Part shown: positions 17,916-26,046 of the stretch, piece by piece
How positions within the stretch are numbered: position 1 is the first letter of the stretch
Layout of the letters: each line of letters starts with the position of its first letter
Source: Dehalococcoidia bacterium
GTDB taxonomy: Bacteria > Chloroflexota > Dehalococcoidia > GIF9 > AB-539-J10
DNA: 64,000 nucleotides
NCBI GenBank assembly: GCA_007129495.1
Contig: SKVJ01000003.1
Location: 1 to 64,000 of the forward strand
Direction of reading: 5' to 3'
Notes under the pieces: generated by a model
What the model saw: the letters and a program-made list of their open reading frames with translations, nothing else
What the model was told of the DNA's origin: nothing
Databases searched by the model: none
Position numbers and translations under genes: made by a program

Positions 17916-18210
17916 TTACCGACGGGCCACCTGTTGCCTCATAATGGAGATGAGGCGTTCAAGTATCAACCAATTCTTCTGCTCCACGTGCTCGGTGTCA
18001 GTTTCCGGTTGACGACTCGCTGCCATTATCGGAATCGAGTCGCTTGCACGCGAATGGCAGACTCTTCTGGACCTCGTGAATCGCCCCTCGCACCTTCTGC
18101 TCCTGCTTCGCCGCACCGCCTGCCATTCCATTCCACCCCGTCAGGATGTCCGGAATCTGTCCCGATGAGGACGTAACCGGCGTGATCATGGCCTCAGAGG
18201 TGTGTCGCCG
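17916..18210 (-). pseudogene. Remnant of an integrase-core (DDE) transposase
   Basis: Two overlapping minus-strand frames carry consecutive pieces of an rve-type transposase core. One frame reads DILTGW, then LPFACKRLDSDNGSE (18016-18036 for DSDNGSE), matching the DSDNGSEF catalytic-Asp motif of this group. The other reads HVEQKNW (17970-17990), matching the conserved VEQKNW downstream motif. A frameshift separates them, and the part carrying the first catalytic Asp and the C-terminal end are missing. No terminal repeats or target duplication were found. The fragment lies between the B12 operon and the ArsR gene. It is the only mobile-element trace in the window. Confidence 0.75.
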
Positions 18211-18346
18211 ATCGCCTTCAGTGCTTTCCGTCGCCGGGTGTGTTCCACGGTCGTTCGTTCTTCGGCGCCTCATGTCCCATGGGCGGCATCATTTGTGACG
18301 GAACTCAAGCTATCTAGATAATCCGGATCGTGAGACAGTCAGGGTA
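18211..18346. other. Intergenic sequence beside the transposase remnant
   Basis: No gene or clear signal apart from the neighbouring remnant and the downstream ArsR promoter. It may contain further unrecognisable transposase sequence. Confidence 0.4.
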
Positions 18347-18376
18347 TTGACAAATGCAATCTCGACGTCATAGCAT
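18347..18376 (+). promoter_or_regulatory. Promoter of the ArsR-family gene
   Basis: Consensus -35 TTGACA (18347-18352), 18-bp spacer, -10 TAGCAT (18371-18376). Transcription would begin about 18383, just before an inverted repeat. Confidence 0.6.
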
Positions 18377-18395
18377 GCGGGATGCGGAAATGCGA

Positions 18396-18415
18396 GTATG
18401 CGCATATCCGCATAC
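18396..18415 (+). promoter_or_regulatory. Operator-like inverted repeat at the ArsR start
   Basis: GTATGCG-CATATC-CGCATAC is a perfect 7-bp inverted repeat with 6-nt spacing, about 13 nt downstream of the predicted transcription start and overlapping the first ATG (18398). Its size and place suit autorepression by a dimeric winged-helix protein. Confidence 0.55.
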
Positions 18416-18757
18416 GCTGCGATGAGAGAGTTGGTAAGGGCGTGCAAAGCTATATCGGCCGAGATCCGACTACGAATTCTGAATATCATCATGGTGAGGG
18501 AGTGTTCAGTGACTGAGGTGATGCAATCGCTTCAGATCTCCCAAACAAGAGCTTCGCGCAATCTGGGTGGTCTGTATGATGCTGGATTGCTGAACGCAAG
18601 ACGCGACGGATCCTGGGTTCTTTACTCAATCGCCGAAGAGGGGCTGGACGGACACTCGCGAGAACTTCTTGATGCGTTGAAGCATATGCTCGCTGCTGAT
18701 CGTCTGGCGCGCCAGGATATTTCTCGGCTGGCTCAGTCTAAACGTGCCGCCACCTAG
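18398..18757 (+). CDS. ArsR-family winged-helix transcriptional regulator
   Basis: 119 residues (111 if translation starts at the second ATG, 18422). Helix-turn-helix: RLRILNIIMVRECSVTEVMQSLQISQTRASRNLGGLYDAGLL, followed by a wing RRDGSWVLYSI. This is the ArsR/SmtB layout. No cysteine or histidine cluster typical of metal sensing is seen, so it may respond to something other than a metal. A promoter and an inverted repeat lie directly upstream, pointing to autoregulation. It precedes the secreted C-x2-C-F protein by 77 nt in the same direction and may control it. No good Shine-Dalgarno is present for either start. Confidence 0.86.
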   Translation: MRISAYAAMRELVRACKAISAEIRLRILNIIMVRECSVTEVMQSLQISQTRASRNLGGLYDAGLLNARRDGSWVLYSIAEEGLDGHSRELLDALKHMLAADRLARQDISRLAQSKRAAT

Positions 18758-18834
18758 GGCGTTCTAGAGTTTTACGTGCGGTTGGTCCACGCGTGGCTGA
18801 GAGCGTGTGTAGCAACAGCGAAAGGAGGAAGGAA

Positions 18835-20217
18835 TTGAGAGGAGCACTATGGAGCATTCGGCTACTGCTGCTGGTAGTTGTGAGTGGCATTGTTCTGAGT
18901 CCCCTCGCTGTAAGCGGCGCTGCTTCCTCGCCTCAACCTGTTGGTTGGAATCATGACCCCTCGGCTCTGACGCTTCCATCTTCTCCGATTTATCCTGGAG
19001 TCATCGTGTACCGGGATATCCGAATGAGCCTTGCCGACCATAGCTTCGAAAGGGCTGAGTTGCTTCTTGGTTTTTCCAATGACGATGCAGCCGCAATCAG
19101 CACCATGGCACGTCGGCAGGAATACGTAGTCGCAGCCGCACACGGTTCCGCGTATCTGGATACATTTTCTCGTAGTGTTGCCTGGCTACTGGTCGCAAGC
19201 GAGCGAGGGAACAATGTCTCGTACCTCCTCTCTCGGTTGAAGAATGACCATATGGCACAACAGTCGGCCTTGGGCGAGGCGGCGGAGTTGCTCCCAGAGT
19301 GGTCGAGTGTTGGCCTTGCGTCCATTCGAGTTCAAGCTGTTGCGATACTTCTGGACGCTACCCAGACACTGGAAGATGGAGACGCCGCCCGTAGCTACAA
19401 GCGGGCGCTGGTGGCTATGCATCCTGAACTGTCCAATCTCCTTCAAGAGGCCCAGCATGGCGATCAGCTTGTTGATCCTTCTCTGAGCGCGTTGATCATC
19501 CCTGATACGGGGCCGGTTGAGGATTCGTCGGCTGACCAGACCTCAGAAGTTGAAATATTATCCGACCCACCGAGTCTCGCTGCACTTCATGCAGAGCAAA
19601 ATCCTGTGTTGCCTGGCGACACGATTTCCATCACAGCGATGCTCGGATCCGGAGAGAGCGAGGACCTTCGCTACTCATGGTGGTGTTCCCGGGGGAGATT
19701 AGTAGCTGACAGCACACATGCCACTTGGACCGCTCCGGACATTGACGGTGTGTGCGAAATCAACCTGACAGTGACAGACGCCCGCGGCAGAAGGGATATT
19801 CGTGGAGTGGAGATCTGGGTGCTCGATGATCTTGAGGGTTCGGTGGACGGTGACTCGCCTTCGGACCAGGAAGAGCCTGCGACAGAGCAGCCGATCCGTC
19901 CTGTCTATCCGGAAATACTGTCACTGACGGCAACAGCCGACCACAAGTTTCTGAACCAGAATCTCGGTGGTGGCTACGCTATTCTTGTGTCTCGGGAGGC
20001 CGAATTGCGGTGTGAGGTAGTGGACGCAGCAGGCCTCACTTTCGAATGGATTGTTGAGGGTGATTGTGAGATAACCGGTTCAGGTCATACAGTGATGATG
20101 AAGGCTCCCGCACGTTCCGGGTATTTCACTGTTACGGTTACTGTGTCCAATTCCGATGGCGAGCAGGACAGTCATTCACTCACTTTTTACGCCTCCACCT
20201 GTACCATCTGTTTTTAG
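18835..20217 (+). CDS. Secreted Ig/PKD-like protein with C-x2-C-F terminus
   Basis: 460 residues from a TTG start directly behind AAAGGAGG (18820-18827); an upstream GTG at 18793 lacks such a site. A signal peptide is clear (RLLLLVVVSGIVLSPLAVSGA). Residues about 50-200 form an alpha-helical domain I do not recognise. A first beta-sandwich repeat follows (LPGDTISITAML, LRYSWWCSRG), then an acidic linker of about 35 residues (SVDGDSPSDQEEPATEQ), then a final module opening TATADHKFL and ending CTICF. That module and ending match the protein at 10133-11182. It is likely exported and envelope-attached. Function is unknown; the ArsR-family gene just upstream may regulate it. Confidence 0.84.
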   Translation: MRGALWSIRLLLLVVVSGIVLSPLAVSGAASSPQPVGWNHDPSALTLPSSPIYPGVIVYRDIRMSLADHSFERAELLLGFSNDDAAAISTMARRQEYVVAAAHGSAYLDTFSRSVAWLLVASERGNNVSYLLSRLKNDHMAQQSALGEAAELLPEWSSVGLASIRVQAVAILLDATQTLEDGDAARSYKRALVAMHPELSNLLQEAQHGDQLVDPSLSALIIPDTGPVEDSSADQTSEVEILSDPPSLAALHAEQNPVLPGDTISITAMLGSGESEDLRYSWWCSRGRLVADSTHATWTAPDIDGVCEINLTVTDARGRRDIRGVEIWVLDDLEGSVDGDSPSDQEEPATEQPIRPVYPEILSLTATADHKFLNQNLGGGYAILVSREAELRCEVVDAAGLTFEWIVEGDCEITGSGHTVMMKAPARSGYFTVTVTVSNSDGEQDSHSLTFYASTCTICF

Positions 20218-20244
20218 CGCGAGATGTGCACTTCTGGTCTGTGA

Positions 20245-20271
20245 GGAAAGAGAGGAAATGCTTCTCTTTCC
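20245..20271 (+). terminator. Stem-loop between convergent genes
   Basis: GGAAAGAGA (20245-20253) and TCTCTTTCC (20263-20271) form a perfect 9-bp stem with a 9-nt loop, 28 nt past the stop of the secreted protein. There is no U-run on either strand. It could serve both convergent genes. The rest of 20218-20514 shows nothing. Confidence 0.5.
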
Positions 20272-20514
20272 GCGCACTTGGCAATCACCCCATTCATGGC
20301 GACCGAGCATGGTTTCGACGCAGTCTCACCGTATGTTGTGACGCCGATGCCCGGTTATGCTCTTTTTGTTACATTCCTCTGTGGAGTCGGGGCAATGGCG
20401 CACACAGAGAGGAACCTGTCCGATCCGGTTGGCAATTCAGGTCCTGCAGCGCGAGCCAATCCGCGTACAAGGGCGGGAAAGGTGGGGAGTGTACCGGATA
20501 TCCCGCACGAGTGT

Positions 20515-21501
20515 CTACAATTCAGACAACCGATAAGTATCGCGCATGCCGAGCGCAGCTGCGTGCGTGATCTGCTCTCGAGGGTCTACACCGGTATAGC
20601 GCACGCACACTCCCGGAGCGACATCGTCGATGAGGTCGAGTGCTGCCGCATCAATAGCAGCGGCATCGGTCCCTACGAGATACCCTATGTCCGGACACAT
20701 GATTGGTCCGGGCGAAGCTTCACAATCACAGTTCTGAGTGATATGGTGCAGCGAACTCAGGTAGACCACCTCCTTATTCCTGGTACACGCCATAGCGCTG
20801 ATGGCAAGCCCTTCCGCCAGACTCATGGTCTCGAAGCGTAGTGCGTGTTGCGTGCACGCGAGTACACATTTACCGCAGCCTTCGCATTTGGTGCGGTCGA
20901 TGAACCAATCGTTGCTGATGCTTAAGGCGGAGTACGGGCAGGCGGATACACATTTACCGCAATAATTGCACGTGTCGTTGTCATGAATCGGCATCGACAT
21001 GCAGTGGATGCGGCGTTTACTGGCCTTTGTGACGCCACCCATTCCGAGGTTCTTAATCGCGCCACCGAATCCTGCCTGTATATGCCCTTTTACGTGTGAC
21101 AGCACGACCATGCAGTCTGTCTCATAAATCTGAGTTGCGACCTCGATGGCTATATCGCCCTCTAGTATGCGAATGCCGCGCTCCCCTATTGTAATATTGC
21201 ATCCTACGTTGTCTCTATAGAATCCGTGTCTTCGTGCAACACGCTCGTATCCGCGACGATGTGAGCGCTCTCCTGGATAGGCAACTACAGTATCGAACAG
21301 GAACGGGCGGCCGCCGGCGCTGCTCACTTCGTTGATTACCAATCGAGCCAGTTCCGGCGAAATGAAATATGGATTGCCAGGTTCCCCCATATGGAGTTTG
21401 ACGAGAACTGCCTGACCCTCGAATCGTGTAAGGTCAGTCATTCTTAGCGCTTCTGGAAGCGCCTTTTGATTGCGCACCAGGTAGATGTTGCTGTATGACA
21501 T
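20515..21501 (-). CDS. DUF362 protein with two [4Fe-4S] ferredoxin motifs
   Basis: 328 residues. An N-terminal DUF362 domain (VLVKLHMGEPGNPYFISPE, VVLSHVKGHIQAGFGGAIKN) is followed by two bacterial-type ferredoxin motifs, CNYCGKCVSACPYSAL and CEGCGKCVLACTQHAL, each able to hold a [4Fe-4S] cluster, then the DUF362 C-terminal part. Such proteins are common in strict anaerobes; their reaction is not established, and electron transfer is likely. It is cytoplasmic. A TTGTGC-18-TAGAAT promoter lies upstream. No strong Shine-Dalgarno is seen before the ATG. Confidence 0.9.
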   Translation of the reverse strand: MSYSNIYLVRNQKALPEALRMTDLTRFEGQAVLVKLHMGEPGNPYFISPELARLVINEVSSAGGRPFLFDTVVAYPGERSHRRGYERVARRHGFYRDNVGCNITIGERGIRILEGDIAIEVATQIYETDCMVVLSHVKGHIQAGFGGAIKNLGMGGVTKASKRRIHCMSMPIHDNDTCNYCGKCVSACPYSALSISNDWFIDRTKCEGCGKCVLACTQHALRFETMSLAEGLAISAMACTRNKEVVYLSSLHHITQNCDCEASPGPIMCPDIGYLVGTDAAAIDAAALDLIDDVAPGVCVRYTGVDPREQITHAAALGMRDTYRLSEL

Positions 21502-21584
21502 GCTCTGCTGTACTTCGATTGTGTCGAACTCCTTCGTTGGACCGCCGCCGGCATTGATGAATGCCTGGATTCAAACGCCGATGC

Positions 21585-21614
21585 ATTCTAACTGTCAGAG
21601 CGCCTCGCGCACAA
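21585..21614 (-). promoter_or_regulatory. Putative promoter for the DUF362 gene
   Basis: Minus strand: -35 TTGTGC (21609-21614), 18-bp spacer, -10 TAGAAT (21585-21590), leaving a leader of about 77 nt. Both hexamers and the spacing equal those before the FAH gene. Confidence 0.5.
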
Positions 21615-21668
21615 TCAGAGGTTTCTGTATTATCCATATCCCCTATGCTCTGGCTGCTCGACGGCATG

Positions 21669-21674
21669 TATAAT
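21669..21674 (+). promoter_or_regulatory. -10 element for the nitroreductase gene
   Basis: Consensus TATAAT, 29 nt before the ATG at 21704, with no convincing -35 box. Confidence 0.4.
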
Positions 21675-21703
21675 CAGTCGAGCTAAATCGCTGGAGGTTT
21701 CTG

Positions 21704-22222
21704 ATGCACGTACATGAAGCTATCCGAAAACGCCGCAGTGTGAGGGAGTTTCTTCCAACTCCCGTTCCAGACGAAATCCTGATGAAGGTTCTTGAGGCTG
21801 CTGGATTGGCGCCCTCTTCCAGTAACCGGCAGCAATGGCGGTTCGTTGTCGTCAGAGACGAGGATCGACGCCGAAGCCTGGCCAGAATAGCGAATAGCCA
21901 GATGTGGATAGCTTCCGCTCCTGTGGTTATTGCAGCGATTTCTACCGATCCCGGCTCCATTATGACCTGCGAGGTTCCTCGATATGCTGTGGACACAGCA
22001 ATCGCGATGGACCACCTGACGCTCGCTGCTGTTGAAGAGGGTCTTGACACCTGCTGGATTGGCGCATTCTCGCAGACGAAGGCTCGTGAGATCCTCGGCG
22101 TGAGTACCGATTGTATGGTGGTCACATTGATGCCGGTCGGGTATGCTGCGCCTACACATGTCGTGGCCAAATCGCGGAAACCCCTGGAAGCTATAGTCAG
22201 ATATGAGAGGGACAGCATCTAG
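21704..22222 (+). CDS. Nitroreductase-family FMN oxidoreductase
   Basis: 172 residues. AIRKRRSVREF is the FMN phosphate-binding start of the family, followed by AAGLAPSSSNRQQWRFVVV and the late GLDTCWIGAF and LMPVGYAAP segments. Members reduce nitro groups, quinones or enoates with NAD(P)H, or dehalogenate. The protein is at the short end of the family but complete. The substrate is not readable. GGAGG lies 6 nt before the ATG. It is divergent from the DUF362 gene, and stands alone. Confidence 0.9.
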   Translation: MHVHEAIRKRRSVREFLPTPVPDEILMKVLEAAGLAPSSSNRQQWRFVVVRDEDRRRSLARIANSQMWIASAPVVIAAISTDPGSIMTCEVPRYAVDTAIAMDHLTLAAVEEGLDTCWIGAFSQTKAREILGVSTDCMVVTLMPVGYAAPTHVVAKSRKPLEAIVRYERDSI

Positions 22223-22283
22223 CCTGTGCGGCAGTGTCTGTCTGGTGTGGACGCCTCGCCCCAAGGTGCGGTGTTCCGTCTGC

Positions 22284-22937
22284 TCATGCCAGTGCGGTGA
22301 GCAGCACGGCGACGATACCGACGAGGAATATGCCATCGAAGAGGCCCGCGCCGCCGATCGATAACATGCCGGGAAACCTCTTCATCTTGTGCAGGTTGAG
22401 CAGATCAGCGCCTATCAGTGTCCCCAGAGTGCCTGTGATGTACGCACAAGGCGCAGCGAATTCCGGCGCGAGCAGAATCGCAAGCAGAGCCGATACGATG
22501 GGAGGGACGAATACCGGCATTGCTATTCCTCTGCCGGGTACGGGCCGCGCAAGGGCCTTGGCAATGGCTGTCATTATCAGGGTCGCCAGACCTACTTGCC
22601 ATAGGGACGGCACAATGGTGAGAAGGTAGACACACAAACCGAGGGGAATGATCGCACCTCCCACGTTAATTGCAACTCCCGAATGCTGAGGTGGGGGAGT
22701 GGCGAAGAGTCCGCGAAATGTGTCTGGAAACGTGTACGTTGCGCGCCGCCGGGTTAGAGGGATATTGATTAATGATCCCAGGAGCATAAACACGATAAGG
22801 CCGAGGGCTGTCGACTGTGACAGCCCTAACTCGCCGAAGGAGAACGATAGGAGATTGAAGAACAGCAGCACAAATAGCAGCGGCACGGTTAGGAGAAGAA
22901 GTACCGCTGCAAGGCAGCCGATTGGCGCAAAGATCAT
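22284..22937 (-). CDS. DUF1614 integral membrane protein
   Basis: 217 residues with about six hydrophobic segments. It carries the DUF1614 landmarks GGAIIPLGLCVYLL, IVSALLAILLAPE, GTLGTLIGADLLNL and LSIGGAGLFDGIFLVG. Function is not established. It starts 7 nt after the stop of the TPP-enzyme gene, so the two are probably cotranscribed. No clear Shine-Dalgarno is present, which fits translation by coupling. Confidence 0.88.
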   Translation of the reverse strand: MIFAPIGCLAAVLLLLTVPLLFVLLFFNLLSFSFGELGLSQSTALGLIVFMLLGSLINIPLTRRRATYTFPDTFRGLFATPPPQHSGVAINVGGAIIPLGLCVYLLTIVPSLWQVGLATLIMTAIAKALARPVPGRGIAMPVFVPPIVSALLAILLAPEFAAPCAYITGTLGTLIGADLLNLHKMKRFPGMLSIGGAGLFDGIFLVGIVAVLLTALA

Positions 22938-22944
22938 CGACGCA

Positions 22945-24609
22945 TCATTCCGCTCGCTGGAAATGTGACATGTCGAGACCCGTAGGTACGTCCAGTACTA
23001 CTGGCACCCCCTGGCGATTCAGGCGCAACGCCTCTTCGAGAGCAGGGCGAAGGGCCGCTGCGCTGTCGATTCGTCGCCCTTCACAGCCGGACGCACAGGC
23101 GATCGCCTGGAAATCGGGCTGCACCTGAAAGGAAGTAGTGTTCCAGCCGACGGTTTGCATCTGGTAGTACATCGGCCAGCCTAATGCACGATTATTGAGC
23201 ACGACCCAGGTACAGCCCGCGCCATACTGAGCTGCTGTTGGAAGCTCCTTCATGTACATCTGGAAGGCGCCATCACCCGCAACGCATACTACGTTCTTAT
23301 CAGGGGCGGTTAGTTTCGCGGCTATGGCTCCAACGACTCCCATACCCATGCAGGTTTGCTCTGCCACTGTTACGCAGGCAGAGTTATTCCCGACCGAATA
23401 GTAAGGAAAAAAGTAAGACCAGGCATCCTGAGAACCGTTCTCGTTAACCAGCACGGTGTCGTTGCCGAACACGGCACTCACTTCATGGACCACTCGCTTC
23501 GCAGGAATTGGGAATTCAGCGGTACTGCATTCTTCATCAACCTGGTTTGCCAGAAGCTGCTTCTGTTCCCCCAGAGTCTCAGGCATAGGTGCTGGCATAT
23601 GGACGTCAACGCCACGGCGTATCTCGCCGAGTAGCTGCTCCACTACCAGCTTGGCGTCGCCCACGATGCCAATTTCGGGCAACCAGTTGCGGCCGATTTC
23701 GGACGCTGAGATATCCACATGCAGGAAGCGGGCTCCCATGGGCAAGTCCTTCCAGCGGTGAGTTTGGAATGCCTCATTTCGCGTCCCGATTGCAAGAATG
23801 ACATCGGCGCTTTTCAGGTAATTGGCAGCGAGGTGATTTCGATACATCCCTACTAACCCAAGTGCAAGCGGGTGTTGCTCGGAAACGATTCCCCTGCCTC
23901 CAGGCGTAGTTACGAATGGCAGTCCCAACGCCTCGACCAACTCCAGAAAGGGTTGTCCGGCACCTGAAAGCATGGCACCGTTGCCTGCAATCACCACAGG
24001 CCGCTTTGCCGAGAGCAGAACGTCAAGGACCCGTCGTACTCTCTCATCGTCCCCTGCCGGCCTGATTCTCTCCGCTGGTGTATATTCAGGCTCATCGATG
24101 TCGACATTAACTCCATGGGTTATGTCACCTCCTACATCGTTAGGAATCTCGAGGTACACAGGGCCCGGCTGATCATTGATAGCAAGTGAAAAAGCGCGCC
24201 GAACAAACCAGCTCAATCTCGTGATATCGTGCACTCGCGCTGCCCATTTTGTTACCGGCCGCATCATTCCCAACTGGTCGCATTCCTGGAATTCCCCCAT
24301 CCCTTCGGTCTTCTGGCTGACTGAAGGACATATCATAACCAGAGGGCTGCAAGCGTAGTAGGCTTCAAGGGCTCCCGGTACGAGGTTTGCGACACCGGGT
24401 CCCGTTGATGCACTGCAGACTCCTGGTATACCGGTAAGGCGTGAGTACGCCATAGCCATAAATGGTGCTGACCCTTCGTAGCGCACATTTATGCCACGTA
24501 ACCCGGGAGCCTTTCCCGCATAGAGTTGTAATGGACTATCTCCCAGTCCAAAGGCAAACTCTACTCCCTCCGCCCGTATCATTCGTGCGATTGCTTCCCA
24601 AGGGTACAT
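22945..24609 (-). CDS. Acetolactate synthase-like ThDP-dependent enzyme
   Basis: 554 residues with the three-domain layout of the acetolactate synthase/benzoylformate decarboxylase group. The N-terminal pyrimidine-binding domain holds the activating Glu in VRYEGSAPF. A central transhydrogenase-like domain includes RPVVIAGNGAMLSGAG. The C-terminal pyrophosphate domain has GDGAFQMYMKEL and, 26 residues on, NN. It would decarboxylate or ligate a 2-oxoacid or related acyl donor. The sequence GLGDSPLQLYAG at the start departs from the usual GxPG motif of ALS, so a different substrate is likely. AGGAGG lies 6 nt before the ATG. It is followed by the DUF1614 gene. Confidence 0.87.
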   Translation of the reverse strand: MYPWEAIARMIRAEGVEFAFGLGDSPLQLYAGKAPGLRGINVRYEGSAPFMAMAYSRLTGIPGVCSASTGPGVANLVPGALEAYYACSPLVMICPSVSQKTEGMGEFQECDQLGMMRPVTKWAARVHDITRLSWFVRRAFSLAINDQPGPVYLEIPNDVGGDITHGVNVDIDEPEYTPAERIRPAGDDERVRRVLDVLLSAKRPVVIAGNGAMLSGAGQPFLELVEALGLPFVTTPGGRGIVSEQHPLALGLVGMYRNHLAANYLKSADVILAIGTRNEAFQTHRWKDLPMGARFLHVDISASEIGRNWLPEIGIVGDAKLVVEQLLGEIRRGVDVHMPAPMPETLGEQKQLLANQVDEECSTAEFPIPAKRVVHEVSAVFGNDTVLVNENGSQDAWSYFFPYYSVGNNSACVTVAEQTCMGMGVVGAIAAKLTAPDKNVVCVAGDGAFQMYMKELPTAAQYGAGCTWVVLNNRALGWPMYYQMQTVGWNTTSFQVQPDFQAIACASGCEGRRIDSAAALRPALEEALRLNRQGVPVVLDVPTGLDMSHFQRAE

Positions 24610-25067
24610 GATTCACCTCCTTTTGCTTGTCCAAGCGGTGCCGCCTCGTTCCGCCGCTGCGCCGCCTGAAACGCAGAGCGCATGTTGCGAGTCCAGGATA
24701 GTGTCATGAAAGTGATATCAGAGCCAACTCGATTTCTCCGAATCGACAGGTGAATTGAGTATGTGCCTATCCATTAAATTGGCGAATGCAGTGAACACAG
24801 CAGAGTTGTAGAGCCGCAAATGTTCGTGCGATACAGCGAATCCATGTGATTCACCGTCTGCTGTTGCAAGTACTGTCTGGGCTTCCAGCTTGGCCAGATT
24901 CAGCCTCCTCCGCTGCACTGGCAGCGACTGATACGAAGACTTTGATACCACGGGACAGCAAACCAACTCTGGTGAGACTCCCTGTGCATCATGCAGCTTC
25001 GTTTCAAGACTGATAGTATAGACGTTTGCGGGGGGATCGGGATAGTTGGAATCGTGGAGAGACTGTA
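24610..25067. other. 458-bp intergenic region between divergent genes
   Basis: It holds the upstream regions of the TPP enzyme and the transporter. A minus-strand open frame (24718-24966, starting at TTG) encodes up to 82 residues, including LAKLEAQTVLATADGES. GGAGGAGG occurs inside it but no ATG, GTG or TTG follows at the right distance, and no family is recognised. I see no tRNA or clear promoter pair. Confidence 0.4.
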
Positions 25068-25979
25068 TTGGGACTGCTTCGAAATAATGGCTTCATTCTT
25101 GCACTCGCTCTGGCGGCTGGAATCGCGTTTGGCCAAGGCGCAGTATACACACGCGAGGCAGTCACACCTTTGCTTGCGGTGCTTATGACACTGTCACTTG
25201 TGGGCGTGTCATCGGATGTGTTTCGGGGAGGGAAGCGCCTCGTGCGGCCGATTGTTCTGGCGTTGCTGCTGAACTATGCGTTGCTTGGAGGCGTGTTGAT
25301 CGTTCTGGCGTTTTCCCTGCTTGGTGACCAGAACCTCAGGGCTGGGTACGTGCTCATCGCAGCCGTACCCCCTGCCGTCGCGGTTATTCCTTTCACGTAT
25401 CGCCTCGGAGGCGATGTCTCTTTCTCCCTTGTCGGTTCCGTAGCTGCCCACATCGCTGCCTTTATTTTTACACCACTGATAACATTTCTGGCGCTCGGGA
25501 CAAGCCTCGTGCAACCAGAGCAGCTTCTCACGGCTCTTCTCCAGCTTATCGCTGCACCGTTCGTTATCTCGCGGTTGATTCGGCGTTCAACACGTCTTGT
25601 TGGGTGGCTCAATATCCATCGCGGCACACTCCTGAACTGGGGGTTCTTCGTCGTTGTGTACACCATAATTGGCTTGAATCGTGATGCGTTCTTTCACTTC
25701 TCCCATGATCTCCTGCGTGTTGGGATAGTGTCGCTCACAAGTACTTTCGGGCTTGCCTACATGGTGCTCCTGCTTGCACGTGCAGGTGGCGTGGGCAGGC
25801 CAATGCAGATCAGCTATGCCGTGATGGGCGCGTGGAAGAACTATGGACTCGCCGGAGCCATAGCGCTGCTGTATTTTGGCGAGTTGGCTGCGCTTCCTGC
25901 AGCCGTGACCACTGCCTTCGCCATAGGGAATTTCATCGTTCTCAGCGCGATATTCGCCGTGCGGGGTCATCGAGAGTGA
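25068..25979 (+). CDS. Bile acid:sodium symporter (BASS)-type membrane transporter
   Basis: About 303 residues with around ten hydrophobic segments. The order and motifs (LTLSLVGVSSD near helix 2, AAVPPAVAVIPFTYRLGGD in the middle, NYGLAGAIALLYFG late) fit the BASS/ACR3 superfamily, whose members move organic acids or arsenite with sodium or protons. The substrate is unknown. A TTG at 25026 is in frame, but the TTG at 25068 has GGAGAG 6 nt upstream and removes a charged lead, so it is preferred. It is followed 68 nt later by the flavin reductase. Confidence 0.8.
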   Translation: MGLLRNNGFILALALAAGIAFGQGAVYTREAVTPLLAVLMTLSLVGVSSDVFRGGKRLVRPIVLALLLNYALLGGVLIVLAFSLLGDQNLRAGYVLIAAVPPAVAVIPFTYRLGGDVSFSLVGSVAAHIAAFIFTPLITFLALGTSLVQPEQLLTALLQLIAAPFVISRLIRRSTRLVGWLNIHRGTLLNWGFFVVVYTIIGLNRDAFFHFSHDLLRVGIVSLTSTFGLAYMVLLLARAGGVGRPMQISYAVMGAWKNYGLAGAIALLYFGELAALPAAVTTAFAIGNFIVLSAIFAVRGHRE

Positions 25980-26046
25980 TAATCGGCCCCGGCTCGGTAC
26001 GATGCCACGGATGACCCGCTTTAGAATCAGTAAGGAGGTACATTCC

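Noticed and set aside
18793-18834. GTG start for the secreted protein at 18793
   Set aside because: The AAAGGAGG at 18820-18827 lies inside that extension and directs initiation at the TTG at 18835, which also gives a clean signal peptide.
24718-24966. Minus-strand open frame of 82 codons
   Set aside because: Its only start is a TTG without a ribosome site and it matches no family I know.
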